NCBI RefSeq assembly: GCF_028769735.1 | Contig: NC_088173.1 | Coordinates: forward strand, 15,440,038-15,504,037 | Source of the DNA: Zonotrichia leucophrys gambelii | Taxonomy: Eukaryota; Chordata; Aves; Passeriformes; Passerellidae | Length of the DNA: 64,000 nt | Direction of reading: 5' to 3' | Part shown: positions 36,169-48,556 of the stretch, one piece after another | Layout of the letters: every line of letters begins with the position of its first letter | Position numbering within the stretch: position 1 is the first letter of the stretch | Translations under genes and position numbers: made by a program | The notes under the pieces: model-generated | What the model was told of the DNA's origin: nothing | What the model saw: the letters and a program-made list of their open reading frames with translations, nothing else | Database searches by the model: none

Positions 36169-39100
36169 CCTAGGTGTGAGTCCCTACTCGTTTCATCTCA
36201 TAGTGCCAGGATGGAAGACTTGCAGCAGGAAGGAGGTCCAACCACCACCACTGCAAGCTATCTCCCCACATGCCAAAGGTTTTCCTTTTACATATTTGTT
36301 TTAAAGCTGACTCCTTTATTTCAGAAATCCCTTCAGAGTTTCCTGGTTAGCATTTAAGCAAACACCCCCTCAGACTGTTCTGGGTGCTCCCCTTCACACC
36401 CACATCCTTGTCTTAACATTTGTTGTCAAGGATGGGCTGTGCTGGCACTCCTACAGTAACAGATTAGTGGATGGTGGTGTAGGCAATTAAAGACTTTAAA
36501 TTTACTGCAGAAAGAAAGTGAAAAGAACTCAAATACCTATAGAAGAGGTAATGGGAAAAGAAGTGAAATAGATAGTATCAGAGGAGCTTAACTGAGATGC
36601 ACAAAGACCAAGTAGAAGACCACTCATGCTAAAAAATATCAGATATATCAGAAACTGAAGTGACAAAGGAGACCTAAGTAAAGACTGCCAATACTGATGA
36701 ATGATGTATTTTATTGTACATTACTTTGGGAGTCTTAATTACTCTAAATTACTCAACATCCTGTTGAAGTCTTGTTAAATAGGATGCCTTTTGGCAGATT
36801 CTACATTTGTTTTGAGTATGAAATTATGTTAACACCATAGGAAACAATCTCCTTTAGCCCAGAATTTATTTAACACACTTGTCCTTGTGAAAAAGATTTT
36901 TTTAACTGTAAGATCAAGTTTTATTAACCATTATCTGAGACTGCTATAATTTTATTAATTTTATTTCCTAGAATGACCATTGATTCTAAAAGGAACGATG
37001 ACCAGTATTACAATTACCACAGAAAAGATGCAGTTACCGGGAGTGTAATATACTAAGACAAACTGACTCATAAACTTAAGCTGAGGTATTTACATATAAA
37101 TCACATTTTGTTTATATTCTTGTTAATGAAGTTGGCTGATGATCACCTTCTTCAAAAACTTAAAGACATTCAGAAATTTAAGCGGTTTAATGGTACTAGT
37201 TTTGAACTGGAGAATCTTCAGCATAGCTGGATAAATAACAAATTCCTTCACTATTGGTTAGTATTTTGATTGAGGCACTTTGAATTCCTGTTGACTTTCT
37301 TTGAAAAGCTTCATGTGGATATAAACCAGTTTTCTGAAGTATAAAAAGATAATGATTATGTTGGCCCTACTTTCAGTTTGAAATTTTGTCTAAGGTACTG
37401 ATAAAGGATTTTATTTTCACAAAAAAGTACTTTCGGGCAAGGATCTATATCAAAGTTATATAAAAAATTTCAGAAGAATAAAATAATACAAGTCACAACC
37501 TCACAATGAAGTCATGTCAACAGACTTTCAAAAGTAAATGCTCTTTGAGCAAAGAAAAAAGTTCTCTTTGAACAAAGCTATGCTCTTTGATGGCAAAAAT
37601 GCAACTTCTGTGAAACAAAACAAAACTTCTATTGTGAGATCACCATATAGCCAAAAACATGAGCCTGGAAGATCTGTTGAAGATCTGAATTCATATCAGA
37701 GAGAAGACATAGCTACATTTATATTTCAAGACCAAAGGTACAGTTTTACAGAATTCTACAAAGATGCACTTCTACAGAATTGGTCCCTGCTAGGGTAATA
37801 TATTCATCCACCATCCAGAGCACACAAAAGAATGGGTGTACCATGCTTAATCCATGGAATTCAGAAATTAAAGTGGTAATTGGGGATTTATACAATGGGG
37901 AACAATGTACTTGAGACAATACTTTTTCACAAATTCCGTGTGTTCTGTTTTCAGTTTCATGACTTAAATGATTCAGTAGGTTTTCTTTATTTTCTTAGAA
38001 ATAATATAATAAATGCATTTTATTTGTACATATTATCAAGCAGTTAACTTAAGCAGCACAATTTCCATCAGTAGTTACACCAGTCTTAAAGGGAAGTTAT
38101 CATTCTGTGTCACATTCAAAAAGCAAAAGCTCCTAAAACTTTGGTACTAGCATAGGCATATTAAAATGGGCTAGCAATAGGAATCTATGTGTATGCATAT
38201 ATTCAAGGCATCATCCTTTAGAAATATATGAAGGTCAAAAATTATTTTAAGTTTACGAAGCTGGATAAAATGCACATTATCTTCCCCACTAAATAGTATT
38301 AAAATAGCTGTAATCTCTTAGAATTAAGTTGCAAATACACATTCACTCAGTCTGCAATGAAATCTTGCAGACACAGTGCAGAACTTGAGAATTCATTGGT
38401 TTTCCAGTTTAAATACAAACACCTTTGTTATTTTCACACATACCTATGTACATATATGTGTGTGTATAGATGGATGCATGTGTATGTGTTTGTTTCAGCA
38501 TTAAGAAATTGGTTTTTACATAGTGACTCAAAACAGTAGAAATTGAAAATTCTACATAAATACATAATAAATTTATTCAAAACAGCCAGAAATAGTCTGG
38601 CACAGTAGATAATCTGTAACTGTATTATTTTCATAGCAAATGCCAAGCAGATATCTGAATACAAGATGTTCTTGAAGATGTTCATTTATGAAAGAAAAGA
38701 CAACAATTTCAAGAAGAAAAATTGCAATATTTTCCGAAGTACCTAAGTGGCTTGCAAACTACCGGCCTTAGACTGATCCTGTTCTGCAACTGGAGCCCAT
38801 TTTCCATACCTGCCTGCATGCTACAGCAGAAACCGTGGCCACTTATGTCCTACCTTGATAAGTACCCTGTATGCAACTTTTTGCCTTCAGTGAGGTGGCA
38901 AGCTGCACAGAGTTTTAGCCCATGTTAAGGCTGACAAGTGTTGCTAAAGGTATGATGGCTTTTGAGAAAAACACCACACAGGCTTAAGTAGCACAAGTAA
39001 GGTTCCAGGCAGAAGGCTCAACTCCCCAGATACAGATGGCGAGCAGAAAACTGAGGGGGTGTGACTGGCATATACCCTCTGAGTACACTCTAGGTGCATA

Positions 39101-39404
39101 CATACTTCAGAAATAAATGTTCTGATTAGTGTGAAGAGGAAAAACTGAGAAGTTTTGCTCGGATACCCTAGACTTTAACTAGAACAGAATTTTATGCAGA
39201 AATTACAGAAGTTACATAACTTTCAACAAAAGTTCAGTCTAGGTATCTGAGACAGATAAGACAGCTCACACAAGATGAGAGAAAGTTTAACTCCATGCAC
39301 TAATGACCAAGGAATGCATTTGAACTCCTAGAAGCCTAACTTAAAGGCTCATTTTTCATAATGTAACTCATCATACTACATCTTCTATTTTCTTCTATTC
39401 TCAA
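36169..39404. other. Noncoding stretch, no gene recognised
   Basis: Two GC-richer patches (36180-36470 and 38750-39100) stand out from AT-rich surroundings. They could be decayed retroelements or conserved elements, but I match neither to a known family. No coherent exon with splice sites was seen. Confidence 0.5.
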
Positions 39405-39680
39405 GCACAGAATCAAAGAACTGTAGATGGTTTGCATTGGCAGGGACCTTGAAGATCCTCTAGGTCCAACCTACCTGCTATGGGCAGGGACTCCTTTACT
39501 AAACCAGGCTGTTCAATGCCTCTCCAGCCTGGCTTTGAACACTTCCAGGTATTGGGCATCCACTTTTCTGAGCAATTTGTTGCAGTGCCTCACCACCCTG
39601 ACAGTTTAGAATTTCTTCCTAATTCAAACCTTTCTAATTCTAAACTTCTTTCAGCTTAAAGCCACTCCTTCTTTTCCTGT
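39405..39680 (-). mobile_element. CR1 LINE 3' end, about 275 bp
   Basis: The plus strand begins cacagaatcaaagaactg and continues with reversed CR1 3' UTR landmarks. These are gggaccttgaagatcctc, tccaacctacctgctatgggcaggga, a TTGAACACTTCCAGG block, GGCATCCAC, TGCCTCACCACCCTGACAG and GAATTTCTTCCTAAT. It is a 5'-truncated CR1 on the minus strand of the common short 3' UTR type. It runs directly into a second CR1 end on its right. Confidence 0.93.
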
Positions 39681-39850
39681 CACAGAATCATATAATTATT
39701 GCAATTTGGAAAAGACCTCCAAGATCATCTAGTTCAACCTTGTAAACTGAATCACAGAACCAGATGTCATGTCCAGTCATTTCTTGACCACCTCCAGGGA
39801 TGGTGACTCTGCCATTGTCTGGAGTAAATCAAGCTACTTTGTCTTCTTCA
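39681..39850 (-). mobile_element. Second CR1 LINE 3' end, abutting the first
   Basis: A new CR1 3' terminus starts at cacagaatcatataat, followed by ttggaaaagacctccaag, atcatctagttcaacct, a gap-ridden middle, and tgaccacctccagggatggtgactctgcc. This is the CR1 subfamily whose 3' UTR carries the AAAAGACCT and GGGATGGTGACTC blocks, so it differs from its neighbour. The right limit is approximate. Both copies face the same way. Confidence 0.85.
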
Positions 39851-41017
39851 GGACTGAAATGCTCAGCCACAGCCTCAGCTGTCGAGATGCTGCTACCTCA
39901 GACTGCTAAGGGTGGCAGCCCTCACTAGATTTTTTTGTGGTCACTAGCAAGGAATTTCCTATAGGGATTATAGAGGGATTTTCCTATAGGGATAGATATT
40001 TCCTAACACAGAAGCATGTAAAAAAGCTAAACCACAGAGACCACAACAGTTTCAGTTTCAGTATTTTCTAAATTTGGAGTGCTTGACTTGAAGGTTTGAT
40101 ATTCTTTTAATTTTTCTTGGTTTTTTCTTCTAATAACTTAATTGCATCACAAAGACCAAAATATTATCTATAAATTATCCAACAGAGTTTTGCAATCATT
40201 TTCATTATTATGTTACATAGTAAATTATAGATATGGCACTAGAAATTACCTAAATGATAAATGTATAATGTCTTGATTCTGTAACTTTTCAAGAAATCAT
40301 AAAATTAACACAAAAATGAACCTAAATGAAGTTGACACATTTGGCTAAAACTATTTTAAAACATATTTAAATCACACAAATAAGAATACTTGTAATAGTT
40401 TCAGACTCTTCAGAATAATCAGCATGCTTTGTTTGTGTTTTCTTTATTAAATTAAAAGGTTCATTCACCATAAATTATATGCTTTTGACACAGTATCTCA
40501 AATAATCCACCTCTTTGGAAGTGTGAATTCAGTTCTAAAGTTTTTCTGCTTTCAGTTGGAATGGGATATATATTTCAGAATCTCAGATTTCAAAACCATA
40601 TGCACTTTTTAAACTCTGTTTACCTAATGGAGTAGCATTAAAGTTAATACTTAACTGTGAATGAAAAACAAAAAAACCCAACTGCTTTGGTTTCTACCAG
40701 ATAACTTTCTGCAGGCATCTGGATGAAAGCTGAGTTACCAGAAATGCATCAGGAATGGGATTCCTTTCACTGTAACATCTTTACCCTATAAGTACTAACA
40801 TGGATATACACTTCCAGAGCAATGCAAATGTTAATGAATTTTTACAACAAAATAAACAGCATAAAAATTAATCACCATTAAGCAGTTGACTGATCTTTCA
40901 GTTCTCACCTGCCATTTCTTCATATCACTACAAGTAGTTAGAAGTAGAACAGAACAGATCTAAAGCAAGTACTCTATGCGAGTCAAACAATGAAATAGCT
41001 TGAGCTGGAATAAAATG
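39851..41017. other. Noncoding stretch, nothing recognised
   Basis: AT-rich. It contains a 14-bp direct repeat, tttcctatagggat, at 39955-39968 and 39980-39993, and no recognised gene or element. Confidence 0.6.
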
Positions 41018-41037
41018 CACACACACACACACACACA
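41018..41037. repeat. (CA)n microsatellite
   Basis: Ten CA units. Confidence 0.95.
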
Positions 41038-43860
41038 TGACTTAAGAGCCTGCAGTATTTTATAAAAAGTTTTAATCGTTGCACAGTGAAGAGAAGAAAA
41101 TTAAGTTCAATGCCCCAATGATTCTCTAATGGCTAAAACCCACATAATATCCTTGCTAAAATACACACAGCACACGATTTATTGTTTTTTAAAGTTTTGA
41201 ATTTCAGGATGGATAAGTATTATTCATTGCCTTTGTGAAGTAGATTTTTATGTACTGTATATTCTACTGGCATTTACAGCTAGAATTTTCTTAACCAAGA
41301 ATAAGAAAATTCATTAGAGTCCTATTTTCTGATTGCAGTAATTAAAAGGACATAGTGATAAAGTCACTTACATGGAAATGCAAAACCAAAAATCATCATA
41401 TTCTAATGCAACCTCCCACTCATAGATGAAATAGAATGTTTCATTTCTAGCCCAAGAAGGAAAATAAGGTTAAATATTTTTAATTCAAATCATATTCCTA
41501 GCTCTTAATTAAATATACAGATAGAGCTTCTACTTAATAAAAGCTGAAGTCAAGTGATTGCTTTCCAGTAAATACAATGCAACCTAGGGTACAGGGAAAA
41601 AAAAACACCCTGGTCACAGTAAGATTTCTAAGATAATTTCCCAAACAGTTACAAAAGACTGGCAAGGCCAAACCCGAGCTGCTCAAATTGTCCCAAGACT
41701 CCTGAGCAAATTTCTGGTTTTTCCAGGAGAAGCAGAAGCTCCATTGCACACAGCCATAACTGTCAACTGTTTTCAATTTTGAGACTCCTCAAGTATCAGC
41801 ACTGAACTCCTGGCTTTTGAGAACTGGACTATCTACATGCGATCCCAGAACCCTTAATGTTTGCCCAATTCCTGTGCAAGACACAAACGTATTGAAGAAA
41901 AGAAATGCAGTAAGGTCCTGGTGCGTGCCCACCAGGGAGCATTTCCAAATCTTTTACCCAAAACACTTAACTCTTTCACAGTATTAGCTACCTGAACAAA
42001 TGAATGGTCAGTGATACAAGTTTTATCAGCAGGCGCCCATGAGTGGGAAATTGATTACCACTGCACTCTACAGTCATCTCCTCATTAAAACAGTTTGTAG
42101 TGGTAAAGATTTATTAAGTACTATTATTTCTTTTATTACTTCCTATGTTCAGGGCATATACAGTGCATTTGGTAGCTGAAGCTTAAATTTCTGAGAAACT
42201 GCCATGCAACACGAGAGCAACTAGTGTCAACAGAAGGTTCACTGTGAAAAATTAAAGCCAAATATAAAGTTAGGTAACATAAAAAAGCAAATGCTATACA
42301 GTTCAATTTCATTAACTAAATTTTTAGTATGGTTTTGCATTTAATTACCCTGTTTCTCTGCTCTTTACTTGTGAAATAGACTATCCCTTACCCTCATAAG
42401 TAATGAGTTTATAAATTTTATGTTTATTACAGAGTTACTAATGTCATTAAGTACTCCAGAACTTGCATGACAACAGCCACACTTCTCCTATTAAGGAATC
42501 AACCATTTTGCATTCAGAGCATCCTTTACATAATAAACAATAAATATGACATGTTGACACAGTGTAAGCAGTGTGGGAAAGCAAAAACTGAATAACAAAT
42601 ACTTTTTCCTGAAGTAATCTTTGTAATTTCATACATAAATAGTGTTGTGTACCTGTTAAAGAAAAAAAGAAAAGAATTATTGTATTCAAAAACTGCTCTA
42701 ATGCACATGCACAGGGGAGCTGAAATAAAGGTATTCATAAATTTAATTCTAGCAATTTCTCACCCTGGCTTAATTTATTTTACTAAAGCTCCTTATAGAG
42801 AGGATAGTAATATTTCTGAAGGCGTTTTTGATAAGCAGGCAGCACATTCTAACTGTCAGAACAAACAGTGGTAAACCTTGGCAGAAACTGTTTCAGATTA
42901 TGCTAAAATTAACAAAGCTCATGTTATTCAGCTGTACAATATTGCACACATAAGGAAAGAATGTCTTTTGAAATCTCTGTGAGAATTGTATAATCACAGC
43001 TGTCACTTAGCAACTCCAATAATTTGTTACAATATAAAAGAAAGTATCGAACATATCTCATAATGGCAATCATCAATAAATACTGATTTTCTTCACATTA
43101 ATCACTGAAAGGAGCAGTATGAGAGTTACTAAAAATACCAATATCAATCAGAGAAAAAAAATTCTCAAAAGTTTGTAGGGGAAGTGGTCTTGTCCAATTT
43201 GTGACTTTTGGAATGGAGACAGATCTCTCTCTTGCATAGCTGTAGTATTCTCTGGAGATAAATGGCCTAGCACTGTGGAATCCTACAGCAGAAAAAGCAA
43301 AAACACAAATGTTCTTACCTCAGCTCATTAATTATAATGTTGCCTTTTTGTTGCTTCTCCTATTGTATTTTATTGCTGCCAGTGGTCTTTCAACACTCTG
43401 GTTTTACAAATTCCAGCATTATTGTCAAAACTATTTCTGTGGAAAAAAAAACTGAATGGACAAAAACTTGGCCTTCAGTAAGAAGAGCATTTTGAGTGTT
43501 CAGACTGGTAACAGTAATTAAGGTCACTAATCCACTCAGGGTCGAAAATGTGGATGAAACACTGAGTAGTCTATCCTAAGGTCTACCTAATGGATTTGTT
43601 TCAGAGTCTCATTTCCTGAGATTCTTCATCCTGTGTGTGCTGATCCTGTGGGACTGAACTACCATGACAGGATGAATATTCGGTCTAATCAATACGGACA
43701 CACTGACTGGGTTTTGTATGCATGTAAGTAACACTGCTTAAAAATAAGATGTAATTGAAAAAACCAGATCCCTACTCAAAACCAATACATACACTCTCTA
43801 TCTGTTTCTGGTATAAAATATCTGTATCTGTCTACATTCCTAACACAGCAATTTTTCCAC
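41038..43860. other. AT-rich noncoding stretch, no gene seen
   Basis: No supported gene or known element. Frames of 70-80 codons at 41534-41776 and 42447-42738 overlap without any family similarity that I can recognise. Confidence 0.6.
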
Positions 43861-43930
43861 AAAAAAAAAAACAAAAAAAAAAAAAAAAAAAAAACCAAAA
43901 AAACCAAAAACCCTGGCTTTTTTTTTTTTG
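43861..43930. repeat. poly(A) block followed by poly(T)
   Basis: A11, C, A22, then A runs split by CC up to about 43910, followed by a T13 run at 43918-43930. The A and T runs can fold on each other. Such tracts are common retroposon tail relics or simple expansion, and no element body is identifiable. Confidence 0.9.
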
Positions 43931-46900
43931 TAAAATTTTTAAAAGTTATGACTGGGAAAGGACTAACTTTAAGTTTCACAGTGAAATCAGAATAAGGTTT
44001 TAATGCAAAATATTATTTTCTCAGGACTCCATGTAAATTAACAATATTATTATTACCACCACCACTAACAAACGACAAGAGGTTTAATTATAAAAGGATG
44101 TACAGAGCAAAATCAAGCTGGTGTTTAACTACCTTCCAATGAAAAAGTAATAAAAAATAGAAGTCTGCCTTTTCTCCTAATTAGTGTTAAAACACACATT
44201 TTTCTTTCTTTTCTCTTAGCTATGATCACACTAACATCTTACATATTGTAATTACAGTGGTAAGGAGGCTTTATTTCAAACAAGTGCTATGAGCTACTTA
44301 TGATTTGTTTAGCTAAGTACTCCCAAACCTCTCTAATAGAAAAGAACATAAGCCACAATTCTCTGACAAAGCAGTCAGTGAACTCTGAATAAATTGTTTA
44401 ATTATTATCTCCTAACCATAGTACAAGAACATTATAAACTAACACTGAGAACAAAGAATATTTAAAAAGCTATAGAATTATACAAATTGAACAGCTGTGA
44501 AATAAAAAGACCTTAATCCCTCAAATGATGATAATTTGATCTTTTCCATAATATTGTTATACACATCTCTTTACACTTTTATAGATAAAGCTTTTATTAA
44601 CCCAATTATGTAAAATTGTACAAAATAAAAATTCAAATATTTTATTCACTGTTTAATTGATCCAAACAATTATTTTCTATAAACACATATGCATATGTAG
44701 CTGCACTTCCTGCTTTTACATTAATCTTCCTTCAGCAGTTCTAACATTTAGTAAACTTTTTAAAGATTAAACAAATCATAAGTGTACTTTTATGTCATCA
44801 CTTCAACTGTGCTGCTAATCATAAAGGTATTTTATTTCATTATTTCCTTTTGTCTTTTATCTATGTGTGAGATATTTTTACTTAATGTAAACTTATGAGA
44901 TTAAAAATTAATCAAATTCAATATTGGTAGCAAAAAAATTTAAACACCGTATCAATCTAACTGAAAAGATGCAGTATACTAACATTTTTACAAAATATTT
45001 TTATTTGAAATTAAATAAAACTGACAAATATAAAAAACAGAACCACCATTTTAAAGCATTCTTAAAGCAATCTAGATAATTCAAGAGCTATATGTCTTAG
45101 TTCTATGATATATACCATATGAGTATATAGGCCCTACAGTCACATGTCTTAAGTATAGGGCACATTATCTGATACACAGTAGTAAAGTTCAGGTACTCAA
45201 AAACAGATGGAGGGACTTGGGGAGGGATTGAGTAATAACAAAATCACATATCAAGTTCTCCCCTCAAGGTTTTTTGTGATTCCTACTGTTAGCAACAAAA
45301 TCTAGCAGTATTTCTGAAATATGTATTAGAATTCTGCAGTACTAAACCGTATGCTTAAAGATAAGCTCATATTTATCTGTTTTAGTCAGTGAGATCAAAG
45401 GTAAAGAAAAATTAAAAACACTTTTTTAGAAGGAAGAAACTAAAACTAACTAAAACTGTACTGTAAAATCATTTTACAATGACAACCACTGAAAATTAAT
45501 TCCCCATACATTGCATCACCTCCCATACCCATGTGTGGATTCTTCGCTATTCCAGAATGTCCAAAACAAGAGTAGATATCTAACTTCAAAGAGCTGAAGA
45601 AACTGTATTTCTTTGTTTCATTTGCATCAGTAAAAGAGGAACTACAGCCAAGTGACTGCTCACTCAGCCACTGCTCAGATTTTGGCTAATGCAGCTCATG
45701 CTGACATATGCTGGAAGCAGTGCCATTAGGTCAAACTGAGAGCACCATGTAGGCAGGACAGGTGGCCTGAAAGAGCTAAAAAGCCATAATGCAGCCATTA
45801 TCACCTGCAGATTGCTGTCACCTGCAGCCATCATTTTTGCATATTTATTCTCTAGCAGTTTCCTCGGAATCTACTAATTTACAGAAATAGTATAGACCAA
45901 ATTTCAAGGCTGAAAAGTATGAATAACTCCCTCAAAAAAGTTTTTTTTAAGAAGATGATCTAACAGCAGCTGGACTGCTGAATATTTCCAGCCTCCCAGT
46001 GTGAGGAGGTGCCTGCATTGTGACAAAGGAGGATGAATCAGCACTCTTACTTGTTGGCTAGGTAACAAATTTTTCCTCACACGTGCATGAATTAAGAGCT
46101 ATGGGTTATAAGTTATGAAACCTCATGAATCAAGTGGTAAGTGAATTCATTCGAGAGCCCAGTCTCAGCCATTGTTTGCTCTTGTTGTATTTCTTAATGA
46201 GCTCATAAAATAAAGCCTAAATCGCTGAATACATTGTCCTGTAAATTAGAGAGATTCAGACAGACTCTGACACTATGGTTGCAGGATCACACCTCCCAAG
46301 AGAGTAGGTTAGCAGTATGCACCTCACCAGTGGACAACAGCACGTACAGCGGTACCCATAAAACACTGAAGAGTGGGTAAGCACAATGTACTGCAAAGGT
46401 GCATTAAAGGAAGGGCCAGGTTTGGCAGTGGAAAGAATTAAGGGCAGTGGCCCCACAAAACTGCAGAGAAAGTGTGCCATGTCTGTCCCACTGGGGATGA
46501 AGAGCCACTCATCTACCTCATTTGTTCACCATTAGCAGTCTAGGCCAATGATGCAGCTCACCAGAATGAGGAGGGCATGTGAAAGACATAACAACAGAAA
46601 GATCCTACACATTTTCTATAAATAGCCCACAGGGGCTTATCTGATGCAGAGGAGAACACACCAGCTGCTAGGATGGCTGCAAGTATGTCAATGACTATAT
46701 CCACTGTGCACACTCTACAGCCAGGAGTACCTCTTTAGCCTCTGGCTGAAAAGAATTCTCATCTTTCTCTAACTCCAAATGCCAACTTCCCTGAACAAAA
46801 AGTTCTCTGAGATGTATAAAACCTTCCTGCTGCAGGAAAATTAAATTAGTATTTCAGTGTGCCACTGGAGCAGAGGCATATGAATTCATCTCACAGAAAT

Positions 46901-47942
46901 AAATTTACAAATTGGTAAGGTTTTTCCCTCCCCTCACAACTTTAGAATAATGATACATAATGCAGATTTTTGTAGAGCACATGCAAATAAGCTCTGATCT
47001 TCACAGAGCTCAGAAGATAATCTCTCATTCATGAAGCAATGTTAGCACTATTGGTAAACACAGTGGTATTTGTGCTAAGACTAGACCCTCGGAGCCATAA
47101 TGTTACCAAAATTAGCTTTTCTTTAAAAATACTTGCTAGTGTGCTTCAAGTGTACCTCTTCTTCTCAATAGCAGAAGGCAAATTAACATTTCCATAATCT
47201 AAAGATACTCTGTACCTCTCAGACACACAAATACATATGTATATAGTATACACACACGCATACATAAAGCAGTAAATTTCAAGCTTAAAATATTTTAGAG
47301 TGGACTCATGATTTCTGAATGTTTCACACTGGTAACACTGTATTTTTCTCAATGTTATCTTCATCTAATTTCTAGGATATATTCAGGAAGTACAGTTATT
47401 TTAGGTACCATTTTTTTTTCAAAAGAGCTTACCAACAGTAACTCTGCCAAGAGTATCTGCTATGTATCATTTTGTCATGGTGTTCCTTACTGCTGTTCTA
47501 ACCTTTCAATATTTAAAAAACTACAGATGATAATTATTCCTGTAGGAAATATGCCTGTAACATGAAGCCACAGAGAAATACCTCTTGCTATTTTTAGAGA
47601 AACAGCAGCTATTGATGTAAGGTCTTTTTAGCACAGAAGTGCAGACATCTGATAATCTCTGAAAAAAGAAATAAACAAATTTGAGGAGATGGGGAACAGA
47701 TGATAATATAAAACAGTAATAATACAATCACATTTAAGCTTGAGATCTTTACAATAGACATAATCATTAGAAAATAGAAATAAATTAATTTTTTTGAAAG
47801 AACTCTATACTGAAACTTGTTATAAATTACTTAGGGGAAGGGCATTACTTGGCAGCTGTTTTGACAATTATGGTAAAATATTTGCCAACATTTGGACAAC
47901 TGTAGTGACACTGTGCTGGTAGTGTGAGAAAGGTATAGCTGG
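43931..47942. other. Noncoding stretch with possible conserved blocks, no gene recognised
   Basis: The first 1.5 kb is very AT-rich. From about 45640 to 46060 and 46240 to 46780 composition is more balanced. The first of these carries repeated CACCTG E-boxes (see findings). No exon, RNA gene or known repeat is recognised. Confidence 0.5.
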
Positions 47943-48536
47943 TTTTATGTCCTGGTTTGGCTGGGATAGAAGTAATCTTCTCAGGAGAGAGTTGTGCTTT
48001 GGATTCAGTGTGAGCCTAATGTTGGTACATTGGTTTTGGTTGTTACTAAGCAGTACTTACCTTAAATCAAGGATTTTTAAGTGTCTCATGCTCTGCCAGT
48101 GAGGAGGCACACAAGAAACTGAGAGGCAGCATAACCAGGACAGCTGATGTAAGCTGCACAAAAGGATATTCCACAGCACAGAATGTCATGTTTCATATAT
48201 AAACATGAGGAGTCACATGAAAAGGGGGCTGACTGCAGCTCAGGGACACGGTGGGTATTGGTCAGTTGGTGGTGAGCTGTTGCACTGTTTCACTTGTTTT
48301 TCTTGGATTTTAATTTCCTCTTTCCCTGTCCTTTTTTTTCACTGATATTGTTAGTTTCAGTATTTTAATTATTATATTTAATGTTTAAAAAAGAATTAAA
48401 CTGTTCTTATTTCAACCAACGGGCTTTATTTTCTTTTCCTTTCCGATTCTCCTGCCCATTACACTGGGATGGAAGTGTGAGGGGGAGTGAGTTCTAATCT
48501 GTGTGGTACTTGATTGCCCACTGGGGTTAAGCCAGA
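47943..48536 (+). mobile_element. ERVL-type LTR, plus strand
   Basis: The LTR starts at 47948 with tgtcctggtttggctggga, the hallmark 5' end of a widespread avian ERVL-type LTR family. It follows the family layout: GAGGAGGCACACAAGAA, then CAGGACAGCTGA, then AAAGGATATTCCA. A TATA box follows (TATATAAA, 48196-48203), then a T-rich R region, a poly(A) signal (ATTAAA, 48395-48400), ACTGTTCTTATTTCAACC, a CCGATTCTCCTGCCCATTACACTGGG block and an end near 48536 (ctggggttaagccaga). It is about 590 bp. The 5 bases before it, tttta, recur at 49127-49131 beyond the adjoining inverted LTR. About 20 bases after its end (ctttggtgcaaggac) resemble the start of a retroviral internal region and could be a primer-binding-site remnant; that is inference. 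Confidence 0.9.
48196..48203 (+). promoter_or_regulatory. TATA box of the plus-strand ERVL-type LTR
   Basis: TATATAAA is at the expected place in the LTR, about 190 bases before the ATTAAA signal. Activity is unknown. Confidence 0.6.
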
Positions 48537-48556
48537 AGTCTCTTTGGTGCAAGGAC

